In this document: piece by piece, positions 6,235 through 8,337 of the stretch | Layout: each line of letters starts with the position of its first letter | Position numbering within the stretch: the stretch's first letter is position 1 | NCBI GenBank assembly: GCA_026387255.1 | Contig: JAPLMA010000033.1 | Span: 1-8,337, forward strand | Direction: 5' to 3' | DNA from: Candidatus Omnitrophota bacterium | GTDB taxonomy: Bacteria > Omnitrophota > Gorgyraeia > Gygaellales > Profunditerraquicolaceae | Length of the DNA: 8,337 nt | Position numbers and translations under genes: made by a program | The notes under the pieces: generated by a model | What the model saw: only the letters and a program-made list of their open reading frames with translations | Told to the model about the DNA's origin: nothing | The model's database searches: none

Positions 6235-6280
6235 AAAAAAAATCCGCAAAGCATGATTATTTTTTATAGCTGCTTTGCGG
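6235..6280 (-). terminator. Intrinsic terminator within the cold-shock leader
   Basis: On the minus strand, CCGCAAAGCA pairs perfectly over 10 bp with TGCTTTGCGG around a 17-nt loop, followed after one base by eight Ts (6242-6235). On the plus strand no T-run follows, so it is directional. It lies about 55 nt after the predicted start site and 100 bases before the cold-shock start codon, so it would act as an attenuator or end a short separate transcript. Confidence 0.75.
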
Positions 6281-6334
6281 TTTGTACGTGTTACTAATCA
6301 ATTTCTTTGTTTCTCCTCTAATCTGAACTTATCT
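6235..6334 (-). ncRNA. Possible short terminated leader RNA or sRNA
   Basis: From the predicted start site near 6334 to the terminator at 6280-6235, transcription would give an RNA of about 100 nt. It contains a Shine-Dalgarno-like GAGGAG (6318-6313) and a weak 14-codon frame from TTG at 6301 to TAA at 6257, whose stop falls in the terminator loop. Whether this is an independent small RNA, an attenuated leader or a leader-peptide gene cannot be told from the sequence. Confidence 0.35.
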
Positions 6335-6340
6335 GTCATA

Positions 6341-6368
6341 AATATACCATGAATTACCAATTTGTCAA
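6341..6368 (-). promoter_or_regulatory. Sigma-70-type promoter for the cold-shock leader
   Basis: On the minus strand, a consensus -35 TTGACA (6368-6363) and -10 TATATT (6346-6341) are separated by 16 bases. The start site would be near 6334, which gives the cold-shock mRNA a leader of about 200 nt. Confidence 0.75.
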
Positions 6369-6405
6369 TCGTTTTTTAATGAGCGCTTGCCGTCCGGCAG
6401 AATTT

Positions 6406-6435
6406 TGTAGGAAACAGGCATGCCTGTTTCCTACA
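6406..6435. repeat. 30-bp perfect palindrome
   Basis: Each half-site is 15 bases, TGTAGGAAACAGGCA and its exact reverse complement, with no spacer and the centre between 6420 and 6421. Flanking AATTTT and AAAAATT extend the symmetry with a 4-base offset. A shorter inverted repeat (6388-6399) lies just to the left. No T-run follows on either side, which argues against an intrinsic terminator. It lies between the leftward cold-shock promoter and the rightward tRNA-Thr promoter. It may be a REP/MITE-like element or a protein-binding site. Confidence 0.9.
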
Positions 6436-6463
6436 GGTCAAAAATTGGTGGGTTAGCATATGA

Positions 6464-6491
6464 TTGACTATTATTCAAGAATTGGTATAAT
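6464..6491 (+). promoter_or_regulatory. Sigma-70-type promoter for tRNA-Thr
   Basis: TTGACT (6464-6469) and a perfect TATAAT (6486-6491) are separated by 16 bases. The predicted start lies about 6 bases before the mature tRNA end. It may also drive the MFS and rnfC genes downstream. Confidence 0.85.
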
Positions 6492-6503
6492 GTTAGAAAA
6501 ATT

Positions 6504-6576
6504 GCCGATGTAGCTCAGTTGGTAGAGCAGGACTTTCGTAAAGTCAAGGTCGGTGGTTCGATTCCACTCATCGGCT
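6504..6576 (+). tRNA. tRNA-Thr (CGT)
   Basis: This is a complete 73-nt cloverleaf. The acceptor stem is GCCGATG/CATCGGC with discriminator T6576. The D arm is GCTC/GAGC. The anticodon loop TTCGTAA gives CGT, which reads ACG threonine codons. The variable loop is AGGTC. The T arm GGTGG-TTCGATT-CCACT has a normal T loop. The anticodon stem has four pairs plus a G-A mismatch at its top (positions 27-43). The CCA end is not encoded. Confidence 0.95.
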
Positions 6577-6587
6577 TAACCTTGTTG

Positions 6588-6619
6588 TTGCCAGAGGAAG
6601 GCAAACTATGGTTCTCTAA
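6588..6619 (+). promoter_or_regulatory. RBS hairpin and three-codon ORF before the MFS gene
   Basis: A 5-bp stem (TTGCC/GGCAA, 6588-6604) displays AGAGGAA in its loop. GAGGAAGG (6594-6601) is well placed for an ATG at 6608, but that frame is only Met-Val-Leu-stop, ending 3 bases before the MFS start. The MFS ATG has no closer Shine-Dalgarno. Reinitiation after the mini-ORF is one possible reading. Confidence 0.3.
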
Positions 6620-6622
6620 CTT

Positions 6623-7870
6623 ATGGCCAGATTCCGTAAAGTTTTAAGAAACCGCAGTTTTTTTCTATTATGGCTTGGGCAAATTATTTCCCAGTTGGTG
6701 GATAGGCTTGGGCAGGTAGCTTTAGTTGCGCTTGTTTATTCGCGTTCTCCGGGTTCGACAATACAGTTAACGCTGGCTTTTATAATTATAATTTTCCCGG
6801 TATTTATTGTTGGTCCGGTTGCCGGTGCTTATGTAGATCGCTGGGATCGCAGGCAAACAATGTACATCTGTGACTTGGCACGTGCGGTCCTAGTGTTAGC
6901 GATCCCCTTTATCTTGAAATTACGATTCGGGTTTCCTACTACATATCTTGTATTGTTTTTCGTATTTTGCCTGGGGCGTTTCTTTTTACCGGCAAAACTT
7001 TCTATAATACCGGATTTAGTGAGCAAAGAAGAATTAGCAATAGCTAACTCGTTAGTTAATACCACTGGCATGATTGCGACCGTGCTGGGTTTTGGCATCA
7101 GCGCTATGATAATCAACGCTTGGGGGCCTGAGAGTGGATTCTATATTGACGCGCTTAGTTTTTTAGTTTCAGCAGGATGCATATTATTTATTAAGCTTAA
7201 GCGCAAAGCGCGTTTTGACCCTAGCGCTTTAGGGTTGGCAATTGTTCGAGCGATCAGTAAATCTATTACTCAAGAAATAAAAGAAGGAATCTCTTATTTC
7301 TTTCGGCTCCCCGATATCAGGTCTACGGCAGGGATATTTTTTATGCTTGCTTCCGGTTTAGGGGCATTTTCAGTTATTTCTATCAGATTTTTGCAGCAGA
7401 CATTTCAGTCGGGAACTGTGTGGGCTAAGATGTGCGTGCCTTTAGGTTTAGGGCTTCTTTTAGGTTCAATAATCTATGGGAAGTATTGCCAGCGATTTTC
7501 TCCTTATAAAATAATCTTTGCTTCTTTATTCGGCAGTGGTATACTTCTATTTGTTTTTATCCTAACCGTTAAGGCTTATCCAGAGATGCTCATCGCGGCC
7601 TTGTTTTCTTTAGGGATAGGTTTTTTGGTCGCTCCCGTAATTTCTCTCCCGAATACTATTATCCATTCGGTTAGCGATATTGCGATGATGGGTAAGGTGT
7701 TTAGCTCTTTAGAGATTGTTATGCACATAGGTTTTTTTATATTTATGGTGATAAGCAGTTTCTTGGCAGCAATATTTTCTCCCAAAATTATTCTTATGTG
7801 GGTAGGGGTTGTCTTCACTATTATAGGCTTAATTGGTTTTGTTAGGAGCAAGAAGCCATGGTTAGATTAG
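6623..7870 (+). CDS. MFS transporter
   Basis: This 415-residue inner-membrane protein has about 12 hydrophobic spans in two halves, the normal size for the major facilitator superfamily. The loop after TM2 carries motif A as GAYVDRWDRR (68-77), typical of drug/proton antiporter-like members. A charged central loop near residues 188-230 separates the halves. The overall look is of the EntS/MFS_3-type exporter group, but the substrate is not identifiable. The ATG at 6623 has no close Shine-Dalgarno; an upstream GAGGAAGG serves a three-codon frame. The stop lies 13 bases inside the rnfC start, so the two are probably translated together. It follows tRNA-Thr with no terminator between them. Confidence 0.9.
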   Translation: MARFRKVLRNRSFFLLWLGQIISQLVDRLGQVALVALVYSRSPGSTIQLTLAFIIIIFPVFIVGPVAGAYVDRWDRRQTMYICDLARAVLVLAIPFILKLRFGFPTTYLVLFFVFCLGRFFLPAKLSIIPDLVSKEELAIANSLVNTTGMIATVLGFGISAMIINAWGPESGFYIDALSFLVSAGCILFIKLKRKARFDPSALGLAIVRAISKSITQEIKEGISYFFRLPDIRSTAGIFFMLASGLGAFSVISIRFLQQTFQSGTVWAKMCVPLGLGLLLGSIIYGKYCQRFSPYKIIFASLFGSGILLFVFILTVKAYPEMLIAALFSLGIGFLVAPVISLPNTIIHSVSDIAMMGKVFSSLEIVMHIGFFIFMVISSFLAAIFSPKIILMWVGVVFTIIGLIGFVRSKKPWLD

Positions 7871-8337
7871 CGGAAAATAAACATTACTCAGAAAATAAAT
7901 TGACGCAGAGTTTGCCGCTTCCGCCGAGAGTTTATCTTCCTTTAATTCAACATTTAGGCAAAGTTTGTAATCCGCTGGTTAAAGTTGGCGATACGGTTTT
8001 CCTTGGGCAGAAGATTGCCAGCGTAGAAGCGCATGTCTATGCTCCTATCCATGCTTCAATATCCGGTAAAGTAATCGCAATCCAAGATTGGCCGCATCCT
8101 GTTTTAGGCAGGGCCAAAGCCGTGGTTATCGAAGGTGACGGCCAGGATAGCCTGGCAGAATTTCATTTACCGGATCAGCAAGAGATAGATAAGCTAACGG
8201 CGCAGGATTTGAGAAAAATTGTTTTAGAGGCGGGGATTGTGGGGATGGGCGGAGCAAGTTTTCCCACGCACATAAAACTTAATCCGATTAAGCCGTTGCA
8301 GACTTTAATTATTAACGGTGCAGAGTGCGAGCCGTAT
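7858..8337 (+). CDS. rnfC: Electron transport complex subunit RnfC (3' partial)
   Basis: 160 codons are visible and the frame is open at the window end. The N-terminal part has the RnfC pattern PLPPRVYLPLIQHLG, then a barrel-sandwich (biotinyl-like) segment, GDTVFLGQKIA through HASISGKV (about residues 47-79). Next comes GIVGMGGASFPTHIKL (near 130-145), the start of the NADH/FMN-binding domain shared with complex I 51-kDa subunits, and NGAECEPY at the very edge. The iron-sulfur cysteine clusters expected later are outside the window. RnfC is the peripheral subunit of the Rnf complex, which couples ferredoxin and NAD electron transfer to sodium or proton pumping. The ATG at 7858 overlaps the MFS gene and has AGGAG (7844-7848) nine bases upstream. 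The other rnf genes presumably follow. Confidence 0.95.
   Translation, partial: MVRLAENKHYSENKLTQSLPLPPRVYLPLIQHLGKVCNPLVKVGDTVFLGQKIASVEAHVYAPIHASISGKVIAIQDWPHPVLGRAKAVVIEGDGQDSLAEFHLPDQQEIDKLTAQDLRKIVLEAGIVGMGGASFPTHIKLNPIKPLQTLIINGAECEPY

Noticed and set aside
6050..6256. 68-codon plus-strand frame opposite the cold-shock gene and its leader
   Set aside because: It is antisense to a certain gene and to structured leader RNA, with no supporting RBS or family resemblance.

Overview
The window reads as an ordinary, gene-dense stretch of a Gram-negative-type bacterial chromosome. It holds eight complete protein genes on the plus strand, one cold-shock gene on the minus strand, two tRNA genes, and two genes cut by the window edges. 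A lipoprotein signal, an Rnf-type electron-transport gene, moderate to low G+C, and frequent TTA/ATA/AGG codons together suggest an anaerobe from an uncultured lineage. An Omnitrophota/PVC-type bacterium is my best guess, from general gene style only; no marker gene here proves it.

Bases 1-2728: the gene at the left edge (start outside the window) fuses a MinD/CpaE-like P-loop ATPase to a patatin-like phospholipase. It is followed by a small lipoprotein, a MazG-like nucleotide pyrophosphohydrolase that overlaps it, and a 77-residue protein of uncertain family. A 63-bp hairpin repeat, 61/63 identical, occurs twice (1613-1675 and 2429-2491). Each copy sits just before a start codon and carries that gene's ribosome binding site. 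A second kind of palindromic element (1127-1149) lies in frame inside the patatin domain.

Bases 2733-4557: a sodium:neurotransmitter-symporter-family transporter overlaps by 4 bases a 34-codon membrane peptide that looks like its MetS-type small subunit. tRNA-Phe(GAA), with an unusual C at position 55, follows.

Bases 4641-6503: a membrane diguanylate cyclase with a C-terminal PilZ domain ends at an 18-bp perfect bidirectional terminator, which it shares with a convergent cold-shock gene. The cold-shock gene has a leader of about 200 nt with a strong promoter, an internal intrinsic terminator, two more hairpins, and a pyrimidine tract complementary to its own Shine-Dalgarno sequence. Upstream of it, between divergent promoters, lies a 30-bp perfect palindrome.

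Bases 6504-8337: tRNA-Thr(CGT), driven by a near-consensus promoter, leads without a visible terminator into an MFS transporter. That gene overlaps by 13 bases the start of rnfC, which runs off the right edge. Sodium-coupled transport (NSS) and a possible sodium- or proton-pumping Rnf complex would fit together energetically, but this is inference.

I do not see a CRISPR array, an insertion sequence or a defence system. The most promising unexplained signals are the RBS-carrying repeat, the cold-shock leader, and the ATPase-patatin fusion.
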